From QQVM01 sp035341855 (GTDB lineage Bacteria; Bacteroidota; Bacteroidia; AKYH767-A; 2013-40CM-41-45), in contig DAOQWA010000020.1 in the NCBI GenBank assembly GCA_035341855.1, positions 1 to 48,350 of the forward strand: a stretch of DNA of 48,350 bases, given 5' to 3'. Below are positions 18,010 through 26,896 of this stretch, one piece after another. The position numbers and the translations under genes are program-made. Positions within the stretch are counted from its first letter, which is position 1, and each line of letters opens with the position of its first letter. Under the pieces are notes generated by a model. That model did not search any database and had not been told where the DNA came from. It worked only from the letters and a program-made list of their open reading frames with translations.

Positions 18010-19008
18010 TCAGCTTAACTGATCTGATAAAAGTTTCATCTCGATCCGGGGTGCAATTTTTTCATACAAAATGCGATATACTGCAGAGGTAATAGGCATA
18101 TGTACGTTCAGTTTTTTGTTGATCTCATAAATACACTGCGTAGCATAATAGCCTTCAGCGATCATGTTCATTTCAAGCTGGGCAAATTTTACTGAATAAC
18201 CTTTTCCAACCATTGTCCCGAACATTCTGTTGCGACTAAATGAGGAGTATGATGTCACCAATAAATCTCCCAGGTAAGCTGAGTCGTTGATGTCTCTGTC
18301 AATAGGGTGGACAGCGTCAACAAAACGTTTTATTTCCTGAATGGCATTTGAGATGAGGACAGCCTGGTAATTATCTCCGTAGCCGACGCCATGACAAATC
18401 CCACTCGCTATTGCAATTACATTTTTTAAAACAGCCGAATATTCCGTTCCATATATATCGTCACTCACCTTGGTTTTGATATAGCGACAAGCCAGTTGTT
18501 CCGCAATGCGATTCCCTTTTTCAATATCCTGACAAGCGACTGTCAGGTATGAAAGCCTTTCCATAGCAACCTCTTCTGCATGGCAAGGACCGGTAATCAC
18601 TCCGATTGACGAAGCCGGAATTTCAAATTGTTTCTGCAGAAAATCACCAACGATCAAAAGGTCATCAGGAATAATTCCTTTGATTGCAGAGATCACAATC
18701 TTGTTTTTGAAATCTAAGGCACTGATATTTTTTAAAGTATCCTTCAAAAAGGCTGAAGGAACTGCAAGGATGATAGTATCTGCAGAGGATAAAACGGAAG
18801 GTAAATTAGTACTTACCTTTACCTTCTCCTGCTTGATCTCCACATCAGTAAGATAATTTGGGTTGTGTTTGTATTTGCGAATGAAAGCAGCTGTCTCTTC
18901 ACTGCGAACCCACCAATGAATATTTTCAACATTGTTGGAAAGGATTTTTACCAGAGCTGTTGCCCAGCTTCCACCACCAATTACAGAAATACTATTAGCT
19001 TTATTCAT
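18010..19008 (-). CDS. gpsA: NAD(P)H-dependent glycerol-3-phosphate dehydrogenase
   Basis: Reduces dihydroxyacetone phosphate to sn-glycerol 3-phosphate for phospholipid synthesis. 332 residues. An N-terminal Rossmann motif (SVIGGGSWATALVKIL), the conserved SAIKGI and ITGPCHAEEV segments, and the helical C-terminal domain with the catalytic Lys region (TEYSAVLKNVIAIASGI) are all present. It begins four bases after the stop of the upstream M28 lipoprotein gene, so lysS, the peptidase and gpsA look like one transcript. I recall lysS next to gpsA in Bacteroides as well. Confidence 0.95.
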   Translation of the reverse strand: MNKANSISVIGGGSWATALVKILSNNVENIHWWVRSEETAAFIRKYKHNPNYLTDVEIKQEKVKVSTNLPSVLSSADTIILAVPSAFLKDTLKNISALDFKNKIVISAIKGIIPDDLLIVGDFLQKQFEIPASSIGVITGPCHAEEVAMERLSYLTVACQDIEKGNRIAEQLACRYIKTKVSDDIYGTEYSAVLKNVIAIASGICHGVGYGDNYQAVLISNAIQEIKRFVDAVHPIDRDINDSAYLGDLLVTSYSSFSRNRMFGTMVGKGYSVKFAQLEMNMIAEGYYATQCIYEINKKLNVHMPITSAVYRILYEKIAPRIEMKLLSDQLS

Positions 19009-19011
19009 AGA

Positions 19012-20703
19012 TTAAAATGTAATGTCCCTTTCAATCTCCTGATTTCTGCGAAGTACTTTTACTTTTGTCGTATCACCTTTCGAAAATTTGCTAAGCGCTT
19101 TCATATAACTCATCATGTCAAGAACTTTGTATTCTCCCAACTGTATCACGACATCACCGGGTTCAAGTCCGGCTTTTGCAGCCGGACGATCATCTGTTAC
19201 CCCGTCAATTCTCATACCTTCACCTTCAAATGCATAGTCGGGGACAACGCCGAGGGTTACTTTGAATTTTGGTGCATCTTCATTATCACTGTCCTTTGTT
19301 TTAGTGAAGACAAGCTTTTCAGACGAGTTAGTTTTTTGCAAAATATTTTTTATGATCACGATAATCGACACAGCACCATCATAATTGATCTTTTCTTCAT
19401 CATCCCCCGGTTTGTGGTAATCGCTATGTGTACCGCTAAAAAAGTGAAGAACAGGAATATCCTGCAGATAAAACGAAGTATGATCACTTGGCCCGACTCC
19501 TGATTCAGTATCTTTAATTTTAATATTGTCAACAGCTACAGAGTCAAGTAATGTCTTCCACCTTGGTGTTGTTCCGCTGCCATTAACTATAAGAACTTTT
19601 TCATCAGTCTTTAATCTTCCTACCATATCCATATTTAACATGTAGGAGACGGATTTAAGATCAATAGTCGGATGCTTTACGAAATAATTAGAACCTAGCA
19701 AACCTTTTTCTTCTCCTGAGAATGCAATGAACAAATAATTATTATTCTTCATTCCTGAAGCCTTTGCAAAGCGCGCTAGTTCGATGAGGGCTCCGGTGCC
19801 ACTGGCATTATCGTCAGCACCATTATGGATAGCTTTTTCTCCTCTGTACAAGGATCCTTCATCACCATAGCCGAGGTGATCGAAGTGCGCTCCGATGACA
19901 ATGGTATGTGCAGCTTTGTTATCAATATAACCTATTACGTTATGACCTTTCTTTTCAATTTTTTCGATTTCAACTCCCATGGTACAATTTGTCACCACAC
20001 TATCCTTCAAGAATTTTGCGGCATCACCTTTTACAAACATCACAGGTATGCTTGAAGCCGTTGTGCGCATATTCCAGTCAGCCTTGGGATTTTCTTGTGT
20101 TGAGTCGCTATTGATAAAAATTACAGCAACCGCACCTTTTGAAATGGCAAGATCAATTTTTTTACGAAGGTCTGTCCATTCTCCGAATTTACCATGTGGA
20201 TTGTTCCCGTCAGGAGTCCCTGATTCAATAAGAAATATTTTTTTGTTCACATTGCCGGTACCCATGTAATCATTGCGATTCAATTGTTGGTCAATAATCC
20301 CATAACCAACACGTGCAATGTATCCGGTTATAACACCGTTTGAAGAGTAGGGCAGAGGGTAGAAATCTTCATCAAGTTTATATCTGCTGATATTAATAAT
20401 TAACTGATTACTTGAACCGAAACTTGCACCATCTGTAAATGAGAATTCCTGCAAATAACCTGAGCTGCCTTTTTTAGATAGGCCTATCTTTTTAAACTCT
20501 TTGGAAATATAATCCGACGCTTTTTTTTCTCCTTCTGTCCCTGCTTCACGCCCTTCGAATTCATCAGAAGCCAAAGTAGAAATATGAGTCTTTAACTTCG
20601 CCTTCATCTGATCGTTCGTCAAAAGCACTTTGCTCCCTGTGGAACATGATAACATCCAGATGGATGCAATAATAACTATGACTATTTGACGAAGATTATT
20701 CAT
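19012..20703 (-). CDS. M28 peptidase lipoprotein with PA and PDZ domains
   Basis: 563 residues. The signal peptide has a lipobox (WMLSCS, Cys20), so the protein is lipid-anchored. A PA domain spans about 130-240. The M28 catalytic core follows: VIGAHFDHLGYG (about 271), HNGADDNASGTGALIE, AFSGEEKGLLGS, LNMDMVGRL and the final metal His in SGTHSDYHKPGDD. The C-terminal 90 residues are a PDZ domain (DRPAAKAGLEPGDVVIQLG) that could select substrates or partners. It is inserted between lysS and gpsA, with about 65 bases to lysS and four to gpsA. Confidence 0.92.
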   Translation of the reverse strand: MNNLRQIVIVIIASIWMLSCSTGSKVLLTNDQMKAKLKTHISTLASDEFEGREAGTEGEKKASDYISKEFKKIGLSKKGSSGYLQEFSFTDGASFGSSNQLIINISRYKLDEDFYPLPYSSNGVITGYIARVGYGIIDQQLNRNDYMGTGNVNKKIFLIESGTPDGNNPHGKFGEWTDLRKKIDLAISKGAVAVIFINSDSTQENPKADWNMRTTASSIPVMFVKGDAAKFLKDSVVTNCTMGVEIEKIEKKGHNVIGYIDNKAAHTIVIGAHFDHLGYGDEGSLYRGEKAIHNGADDNASGTGALIELARFAKASGMKNNNYLFIAFSGEEKGLLGSNYFVKHPTIDLKSVSYMLNMDMVGRLKTDEKVLIVNGSGTTPRWKTLLDSVAVDNIKIKDTESGVGPSDHTSFYLQDIPVLHFFSGTHSDYHKPGDDEEKINYDGAVSIIVIIKNILQKTNSSEKLVFTKTKDSDNEDAPKFKVTLGVVPDYAFEGEGMRIDGVTDDRPAAKAGLEPGDVVIQLGEYKVLDMMSYMKALSKFSKGDTTKVKVLRRNQEIERDITF

Positions 20704-20768
20704 GACCTTTGTTTAATTTGCAGATTTCGTTAACTATATTGGTTATTCATTTCTTTTGAGAATTATTC

Positions 20769-22289
20769 TCAAACTTCAGCTTCTTGTTTTTCAGGACGCA
20801 TCTGAGGAAAGAAAAGAACATCTTGTATTGAGGCAGAATTTGTCATGATCATTGTAAGACGATCTATACCGATTCCGAGTCCTGCCGTCGGAGGCATTCC
20901 ATATTCAAGTGATCGAAGAAAATCTTCATCAAGCTGCATAGCTTCTTCATCACCGCGTTTTCCGAGTTCAAGTTGTTCCTCAAATCGCTTCCGTTGATCA
21001 ATAGGATCGTTTAGCTCGGAGAATGCATTGCAGATCTCTTTACCATTACATACAGCTTCAAATCGCTCTACCAGTCCGGGTTTGCTGCGGTGTTTTTTGG
21101 CAAGCGGACTCATCTCAACAGGATAATCTGTGATGAATGTTGGTTGGATAAGATCCGCTTCAACCTTTTCACCAAAGATCTCATCGATAATTTTACCGCG
21201 ACCCATAGATGAGTCAACATGTATTCCCATTTTTTTTGCGGCTGCAGCCATTTCTTCTTCAGTCATGTTTGAAATGTCCACTCCGGTATAGTGTTGAATT
21301 GATTCATACATAGTAAATCTTTTCCATGGGCGCTTAAAATTGATTTTATGCTTTCCGACAGTTACTTCAGTGGTTCCGTGTAAAGCGATGGCAATTTTTT
21401 CGACCATTTCCTCTACAAGATCCATCATCCATTCATAATCTTTATATGCAACGTACAATTCTACCTGTGTAAATTCGGGATTATGAAAGCGGGACATGCC
21501 TTCATTACGAAAATCTTTTGCAAATTCATATACTCCATCGAAGCCACCAACGATCAAACGTTTCAAATAAAGTTCATTGGCGATACGCAGATACAATGTC
21601 ATATCAAGAGTATTATGATGCGTCTTGAATGGCCTTGCTGCCGCTCCGCCATATAATGGCTGGAGTATAGGTGTTTCAACTTCGAGATATCCTTTCTCAT
21701 TTAGAAATTGACGCATGGTATTGGTAAGTTGCGTTCTTTTCAGAAATGCTTCCTTCACTTCCGGATTTACAATAAGATCGACATATCTCTGGCGATAACG
21801 TTGCTCCGGATCAGTGAATGCATCATGCACTTGTCCGTCTGCATCCTGCTTGACTATAGGTAATGGCTTTAAAGCCTTGCTCAATAATTTAACTGTCGTG
21901 ACATGAATAGAAGTTTCACCTGTCTTTGTTTTAAAAACATATCCTTTCACCCCTATGATATCACCTATGTCCAGCATCTTCTTGAAAAGGAAATCATAGG
22001 CTGATTTGTCTTCTCCCGGGCAAATATCATCTCTCCTTACATAAATTTGGATCCGCCCAACGGAATCCTGAAGAACTGCAAAAGCTGCTTTTCCCATATC
22101 ACGAACGCTCATGATACGTCCTGCAAATTGAATATCCTTAAATTTATCCGGATTGCTTTCGGACTCATTTAAGATCTCTTTGGATGAACAGTTCACCTCC
22201 CAAAGTTCTGCAGGATATGGATTGATGCCTTGTCCTGTTAATTCTTCAATTTTCTGTCTGCGTATTAGTTCTTGTTCGTTCAGTTCCAT
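20769..22289 (-). CDS. lysS: Lysyl-tRNA synthetase, class II
   Basis: Charges tRNA-Lys. About 506 residues from MELNEQELIRRQKIEEL. It has an N-terminal OB-fold anticodon domain (FAGRIMSVRDMGKAAFAVLQD), then class II motif 2 (FRNEGMSRFHNPEFTQVEL) and motif 3 (GLGIGIDRLTMIMTNS). The reading frame continues upstream to 22346, but that would add 19 hydrophobic residues unlike the family, and a perfect promoter box (TATCTTTG on this strand, 22317-22310) lies within that extension. ATG at 22289 is therefore chosen. First gene of the lysS - M28/PDZ - gpsA unit. Confidence 0.96.
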   Translation of the reverse strand: MELNEQELIRRQKIEELTGQGINPYPAELWEVNCSSKEILNESESNPDKFKDIQFAGRIMSVRDMGKAAFAVLQDSVGRIQIYVRRDDICPGEDKSAYDFLFKKMLDIGDIIGVKGYVFKTKTGETSIHVTTVKLLSKALKPLPIVKQDADGQVHDAFTDPEQRYRQRYVDLIVNPEVKEAFLKRTQLTNTMRQFLNEKGYLEVETPILQPLYGGAAARPFKTHHNTLDMTLYLRIANELYLKRLIVGGFDGVYEFAKDFRNEGMSRFHNPEFTQVELYVAYKDYEWMMDLVEEMVEKIAIALHGTTEVTVGKHKINFKRPWKRFTMYESIQHYTGVDISNMTEEEMAAAAKKMGIHVDSSMGRGKIIDEIFGEKVEADLIQPTFITDYPVEMSPLAKKHRSKPGLVERFEAVCNGKEICNAFSELNDPIDQRKRFEEQLELGKRGDEEAMQLDEDFLRSLEYGMPPTAGLGIGIDRLTMIMTNSASIQDVLFFPQMRPEKQEAEV

Positions 22290-22309
22290 TGTATTGTAAA
22301 TTGCGAGGA

Positions 22310-22317
22310 CAAAGATA
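22310..22317 (-). promoter_or_regulatory. Promoter -7 box of lysS
   Basis: Minus strand reads TATCTTTG, an exact TAnnTTTG match, about 20 bases before ATG 22289. It decides against the longer reading frame beginning at 22346. Confidence 0.6.
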
Positions 22318-22429
22318 AAAAAAGCCCCGCCAAAGCCCTTATTCATTTATTAATCCTACAAAACTTATTTGTTTGATTTCCGGCATAGCTTGAATTGAAC
22401 AAAAGACAGCTAATCCTCTCAGAAAAGCA

Positions 22430-22458
22430 TTGAGTTTCGGCAATTTCGACTATTTTTG
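22430..22458 (+). promoter_or_regulatory. Promoter of the PGI/PMI isomerase gene
   Basis: TTG at 22430-22432 and TATTTTTG at 22451-22458 are 18 bases apart; both elements fit the Bacteroidetes consensus. The start codon is at 22479. Confidence 0.6.
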
Positions 22459-22478
22459 CAGCTTAATTTGCGGAAACC

Positions 22479-23471
22479 ATGAAGAGTATGAATGAGCTGG
22501 TACAGAATTTTTCAGAACAACTGAAGGAAGCTGTGCAAATTGGTGAGAAGGCAGTTTTTACTAAGCCGACGAGTAAAATCAATAACGTATTGATCACCGG
22601 TTTGGGTGGTAGCGGTATTGGCGGGACTATTGTTGCTGAGGTTGTAGCACAAAGTTGCTCTGTACCTGTGTTGGTGAACAAAGATTATTTCCTTCCGGCT
22701 TTCGTGAATGAGAACACCCTGGTCATCGTGTCGTCTTACTCAGGAAATACAGAAGAGACCTTACAAGCAATGAATTCTGCGCTTGAAAAAAAGGCTAAAA
22801 TAGTTTGCATTACTTCAGGAGGACAGGTTGAAAACCTTGCAAAACAAGAAAAGCTTGATATCATTCTCATCCCTTCCGGGATGCCACCAAGATCTTGCCT
22901 TGGTTATTCTCTTACTCAGCTGTTTTTTGTTCTCGAAGGAATGAAATTAATCCCTTCTAACTTTAGAAAAGAGTTAGATTCGACAATTCAATTACTCGAA
23001 GCGGAGCAAAAGAATATTCTACAGGAAGCAAATGATCTGGCGGATTTTTTTCTGAATAAAATCCCTGTGCTTTATATTTCTGACGGATATAACGGCGTGG
23101 CTACACGTTTTCGACAGCAAATCAATGAGAATAGCAAAATGCTTTGCTGGCATAATATTCTTCCGGAGATGAATCACAATGAACTTGTAGGCTGGACAGA
23201 AATGCACCCTGAATTGGCGGTTTTGCTGATTAGAAATAAAACAGATTACAGCAGAACGCAAGCCAGGATAGAGATCAGTAAAAAAGTTTTCTCTAAATAT
23301 ACTCCTCACTTGAAGGAATTATGGTCAAAGGGTAACACGCAACTGGAGCGTACTTTGTACCTTATCCATCTCACTGACTTTGTATCCTGCCTCCTGGCAG
23401 ATAAACGCAAGGTTGACGCTACAGAAATAAATATTATCAATCATCTTAAGGGAGAGCTCGCCAAGATTTAA
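22479..23471 (+). CDS. Bifunctional phosphoglucose/phosphomannose isomerase family protein
   Basis: 330 residues. SIS sugar-phosphate isomerase fold: GLGGSGIGGTIVAEV (about 41-55) and VSSYSGNTEETLQAMN bind the phosphate. The C-terminal half carries CWHNILPEMNHNELVGW with the catalytic Glu and His region typical of the PGI/PMI type first known from archaea. It interconverts glucose-6-P or mannose-6-P with fructose-6-P and so could feed nucleotide-sugar synthesis as well as glycolysis. It is divergent from lysS with its own good promoter, and followed 47 bases later by lipB. Confidence 0.9.
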   Translation: MKSMNELVQNFSEQLKEAVQIGEKAVFTKPTSKINNVLITGLGGSGIGGTIVAEVVAQSCSVPVLVNKDYFLPAFVNENTLVIVSSYSGNTEETLQAMNSALEKKAKIVCITSGGQVENLAKQEKLDIILIPSGMPPRSCLGYSLTQLFFVLEGMKLIPSNFRKELDSTIQLLEAEQKNILQEANDLADFFLNKIPVLYISDGYNGVATRFRQQINENSKMLCWHNILPEMNHNELVGWTEMHPELAVLLIRNKTDYSRTQARIEISKKVFSKYTPHLKELWSKGNTQLERTLYLIHLTDFVSCLLADKRKVDATEINIINHLKGELAKI

Positions 23472-23518
23472 GTTATATCCTGCGGAGTTTTTCCTGCATT
23501 TGATCGCAAATATAATCT

Positions 23519-24244
23519 ATGCAAAACGTCCGCTTTCGAGACATTGGATTAATAGACTATAAAGAAGCCTGGGACTATCAGGAAATTCTTTTTCAGGAAT
23601 TGATAGCGCGTAAGCTTAGAAACAGGGAGCTCCCGGTCACAGAACAGGAAGTTCAAAATCACTATCTGATCTTTTGTGAACATCCGCATGTCTTTACTCT
23701 CGGGAGGAGTGGCGAAGAGAAAAATCTCTTAGTCAGCAGCGAAGAGCTTAAAGGAATAAATGCCTCTTTTTATAAGAACAACAGAGGGGGTGACATTACC
23801 TATCATGGTCCCGGACAGATTGTAGGTTATCCTATCCTTGACATGGATCTTTTCTTTACCGACATACATAAATATTTACGATTGCTTGAAGAAGCTGTTA
23901 TCTTGACTTTGGCAGAATACGGCATCAAAGGAGATCGCTATCCCGGTTTCACGGGTGTCTGGCTTGACCCTGAAGCTCCAATAAAAGCCAGAAAAATATG
24001 TGCTCTTGGAGTTCGCTGCTCTCGTTGGGTTACAATGCATGGTTTTGCATTTAATGTAAATACGGCATTGGATTATTTTAATTACATCATCCCTTGCGGT
24101 ATCACTGAAAAATCAGTCACTTCCATGGAGAAAGAATTGGGAATAAAGCAGGATATTGAAGAAGTGAAGTTGAAGCTCAGAGGACATATAGCAGATCTTT
24201 TCGGAATGGAACTTTCCCCTGAACATCCGGTAATAAAAAATTAA
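23519..24244 (+). CDS. lipB: Octanoyl-[acyl carrier protein]:protein octanoyltransferase
   Basis: Transfers octanoate from ACP to the lipoyl domains of 2-oxoacid dehydrogenases and GcvH, the first step of lipoate assembly. 241 residues. Conserved RGGDITYHGPGQIVGYPILD, the catalytic Lys159 in KARKICALGV and the acyl-accepting Cys193 in IIPCGI are all present. No lipA is visible in the window. A one-mismatch promoter box TGCATTTG lies at 23495-23502, 16 bases before the start. Confidence 0.95.
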   Translation: MQNVRFRDIGLIDYKEAWDYQEILFQELIARKLRNRELPVTEQEVQNHYLIFCEHPHVFTLGRSGEEKNLLVSSEELKGINASFYKNNRGGDITYHGPGQIVGYPILDMDLFFTDIHKYLRLLEEAVILTLAEYGIKGDRYPGFTGVWLDPEAPIKARKICALGVRCSRWVTMHGFAFNVNTALDYFNYIIPCGITEKSVTSMEKELGIKQDIEEVKLKLRGHIADLFGMELSPEHPVIKN

Positions 24245-24329
24245 CGTTATTTTTTTTTCATATTCCTGCAATCAACAAGCTGAGTTTATAAGTCACACAG
24301 ACCGCTGTGTTCTTTAAATGCTTTCCGTT

Positions 24330-24336
24330 TATCTTG
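24330..24336 (+). promoter_or_regulatory. Promoter -7 box very close to the start of the serine-hydrolase gene
   Basis: TATCTTG ends only seven bases before ATG 24344, so the predicted transcript has almost no 5' leader. Confidence 0.4.
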
Positions 24337-24343
24337 CAGACAA

Positions 24344-25522
24344 ATGAATAGATCACAAACACGGATTTCTTTAGGAACCAAAATATTTTGGGGACTGATC
24401 TTTATTTTCTTTAGTATACATATGGCCATTTGGATCACCGGCTATACTTATATCTATAAAACACTAGTATATACTTATCCTGACATCGATGATCTTGATA
24501 TTTTTGATTCAAGAATAGTGAATACTGAGCCCGGCAAGAAATGGTCAGAAGGGAAGGACTATAATAGCAGGAAGCCTGATGCAAAAACCAATTTGATGCT
24601 GGAAGAAAAGGAAAGCGTAGCCTTTCTTGTCATCAAAGACGACTCAATACGCTATGAGCAATATTGGGATAAGCACAATGAGAACACGGTAAGTAATTCC
24701 TTTTCCGTAGCGAAAAGTATTGTCGGATTGCTTACCGGGATTGCTGCTGACGAAGGCTTGTTAAATATTTATGATCCCGTTGGAAAATATTTACCTGAAT
24801 TTTCTGATGGTCTGAATGCAAAACTTCAGATCCGGCATCTGCTTACCATGAGCTCAGGTTTGAACTGGGATGAAAGCTATACCAGCTTGTTTTCAAAAAC
24901 CACAGAAGCATATTACGGTGATGACCTGATGAAAATTATCAGCAGTCTGGAAGTTGTGGAAGAGCCCGGTAAAAAATTCAGGTACATGAGTTGTAACTCA
25001 CTACTACTATCGGCAATTTTAGAGAAAGTCAGCTCTATGCCTCTTTCTGAATATGCATCTAAAAAATTATGGGAGCCGATCGGAGCCGTTCATCCTGCTT
25101 TTTGGTCATTGGATAAAAGAGGAGGAACAGAAAAATCTTATTGCTGTTTCTATTCAACTGCTCGGGATTTTGCCCGCATTGGAAAATTAATGCTCGATGG
25201 TGGAAGATGGAATGGAAAAAAGATCGTTTCTTCTGAGTATGTACGTGCATCTCTGACGCCTTGTGAAATTCCTGATGAAAAGGATATCCCTGTTGATTAT
25301 TACGGATACCAATGGTGGCTTCTGAATCACAGGGGTCATCAAATATTTTATGCAAGAGGAATTCTGGGGCAATATATCCTTGTAATCCCTGATGAAAAAC
25401 TTATCATGGTTCGACTTGGAAATCAAAGAGGAGAAAAACTACCCACCAATCATTACACCGACCTTATTACTTATGTTGACGGAGTACTTGATACATTTTG
25501 TGAGAGCAAAGATTTAGATTGA
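24344..25522 (+). CDS. Membrane-anchored serine hydrolase, beta-lactamase/PBP-like fold
   Basis: 392 residues with one uncleaved N-terminal membrane segment (about 14-34) and an extracytoplasmic class C beta-lactamase-like domain. The SxxK motif is Ser121-Val-Ala-Lys124 (NSFSVAKSIVGLL). The second motif is Tyr214-Met-Ser216 (RYMSCNSLLLSAIL). The third lies in a region reading ARGILGQYILVIPD, where class C enzymes have KTG or HxG, so it is divergent. The group includes esterases, D-aminopeptidases and carboxypeptidases; true beta-lactamase activity is not indicated. It probably processes peptides or esters in the periplasm. Confidence 0.85.
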   Translation: MNRSQTRISLGTKIFWGLIFIFFSIHMAIWITGYTYIYKTLVYTYPDIDDLDIFDSRIVNTEPGKKWSEGKDYNSRKPDAKTNLMLEEKESVAFLVIKDDSIRYEQYWDKHNENTVSNSFSVAKSIVGLLTGIAADEGLLNIYDPVGKYLPEFSDGLNAKLQIRHLLTMSSGLNWDESYTSLFSKTTEAYYGDDLMKIISSLEVVEEPGKKFRYMSCNSLLLSAILEKVSSMPLSEYASKKLWEPIGAVHPAFWSLDKRGGTEKSYCCFYSTARDFARIGKLMLDGGRWNGKKIVSSEYVRASLTPCEIPDEKDIPVDYYGYQWWLLNHRGHQIFYARGILGQYILVIPDEKLIMVRLGNQRGEKLPTNHYTDLITYVDGVLDTFCESKDLD

Positions 25523-25536
25523 CGATTTGATTTTTT

Positions 25537-25544
25537 TATCTTTG
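25537..25544 (+). promoter_or_regulatory. Promoter -7 box abutting a start codon
   Basis: TATCTTTG is an exact consensus match and ends five bases before ATG 25550, predicting a leaderless or nearly leaderless mRNA. A possible -33 TTG (25519-25521) is 15 bases upstream, somewhat short. Confidence 0.5.
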
Positions 25545-25549
25545 CAATT

Positions 25550-25954
25550 ATGTTGAAAGATATTCCTCAATTGATTGTAGAGAAGATCGTTGTTGCGATC
25601 GTGCAGGAAAAAAATGAGTTGGATGAACTTGTTTGGAATGTTTATCTGATAAACCTTTATGATGAGGAAATCTACGGTGTATTGGTAAGTTCCAAAGGTT
25701 ATGGCATTTTTGAAGGAAGAGAAGTCAAGACAAGCGTCCTTCGTCATCTTATTGGCACAGTAGAGCCACAGGAATATGCGAAAATTGAACCCCTGATGGA
25801 TGACCTCCTGGGACTGAATAATGAGTACTGGGTAAGCTTCTACAAAAACAAAGTGATGTACGACAAAAAGTATGTCTTCTTACCGGAAAGTGTACGCGAA
25901 GAGAATCTTACTTTGATCCCTGTATTGAATAAGAAGGGGGTTATGATACAGTAG
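25550..25954 (+). CDS. Conserved small protein of unknown function
   Basis: 134 residues, soluble, no signal peptide or membrane segment. I recall similar short proteins in other Bacteroidetes, some labelled as a phenylalanyl-tRNA synthetase alpha subunit; nothing here resembles a synthetase, so I treat that name as wrong. Distinctive segments are ELVWNVYLINLYDEEIYGVL, GTVEPQEYAKIEPL and GLNNEYWVSFYKNKVMYDKK. The alternating hydrophobic pattern suggests a mainly beta domain followed by short helices. It stands alone with its own promoter box just before the ATG. Confidence 0.75.
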   Translation: MLKDIPQLIVEKIVVAIVQEKNELDELVWNVYLINLYDEEIYGVLVSSKGYGIFEGREVKTSVLRHLIGTVEPQEYAKIEPLMDDLLGLNNEYWVSFYKNKVMYDKKYVFLPESVREENLTLIPVLNKKGVMIQ

Positions 25955-26166
25955 GTTTGTTTTTTTAATTTAGTAATAGATTATCCAAAATAACCTTCAG
26001 GGCATTTTATCCAGAACATTTGTCAAGCAGAACGCCCTATTCCCGTAAATTCATTCATTTTGCCTAACCTTTAAATAGCAATAGTAGTGGGGCTTTCAGG
26101 GCTTTTTCTTATATTTCCTGCTTAATTTCGTCACTTTAACACTTAAATAGAAGAGAATCTACAGGC

Positions 26167-26724
26167 ATGAAAAAGTTACTTTTTATTGCAGGGGCTTTAT
26201 TAATCTTTACATCAGGATGCACCAAGCATTGTTTGAACCTGTTGGATGGACCAATTAACTCTGAAGAAAAAAAATATATTCAGTCGACTTCACACACTTT
26301 TCTTTATAAAAATCAATTTGGTGATACTGCATATGTATATGTTAATTCACCGGTATATAGAATATTACCACTCACAGAAGATGATTGTGACCGGGTAGGA
26401 AATGAGGCCATGAATCAACTGTGGAGACTACCTGACGGAATTAATTTCGATGCATTTTTTCAGCATGATAATGGTCTCGAATCTTCACGCTACCTGACAC
26501 TTAGTCTGGGTTCACAAGCTGTTTTTAAATACAATATTATTGAGAATTCTTTTATTACTATAGAGATAAACACTCAGAAATTCCCAAATACCATGATCGA
26601 TTCAACTACAAGCACATCGATCTCGCCTGTGATCAGAAAGATCTGGTACGGAAAACATACCGGGATGCTTCGTTACGAAAAATGGAATGGTGAGGTGTGG
26701 AGTCGTCAGTCTGTGATCAATTAG
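26167..26724 (+). CDS. Hypothetical lipoprotein
   Basis: 185 residues that I do not recognise. The N-terminus MKKLLFIAGALLIFTSGC is a lipoprotein signal with Cys18 as the likely lipidation site (SGC), followed directly by TKHC. The remainder is beta-strand-like with many aromatic residues (TFLYKNQFGDTAYVYVNS near residue 44; KIWYGKHTGMLRYEKWNG near the end), consistent with a small beta-sandwich or barrel. It stands alone; the 212 bases before it and 172 bases after it show no firm regulatory motif. Confidence 0.75.
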   Translation: MKKLLFIAGALLIFTSGCTKHCLNLLDGPINSEEKKYIQSTSHTFLYKNQFGDTAYVYVNSPVYRILPLTEDDCDRVGNEAMNQLWRLPDGINFDAFFQHDNGLESSRYLTLSLGSQAVFKYNIIENSFITIEINTQKFPNTMIDSTTSTSISPVIRKIWYGKHTGMLRYEKWNGEVWSRQSVIN

Positions 26725-26896
26725 ATTCTTCACACCCGCATTTTATTCAAATTAAGTCGTAAAAACTTCTGATTATACCCAAGCATTTTTGTTCCGTTTC
26801 AAAAGAATGTGAGAATAACACATTTATGAGATTGCAAATCTGACTAGCTTGCTTTTATTTTGAGCATTGAAATTTTCACAGTCTTAACAAGCCGTC

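Noticed and set aside
18007..18025. Hairpin AGATCAG/CTGATCT between convergent uvrC and gpsA
   Set aside because: Only a 7-bp stem without a T run on either side; it overlaps both stop codons. Too weak to call a terminator.
18865..19503. Plus-strand open frame of 212 codons opposite gpsA and the M28/PDZ gene
   Set aside because: Covers the junction of two clear minus-strand genes, and its product looks like a random Cys/Phe-rich translation.
24241..24261. AT-rich self-complementary TAACGTTA followed by a T run after lipB
   Set aside because: No loop and almost no G-C pairs, so the hairpin would be unstable; could end transcription but is not supportable.
24344..25522. Antibiotic-resistance beta-lactamase
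   Set aside because: The third active-site motif is divergent and the protein is membrane-anchored; the broad serine-hydrolase family fits better.
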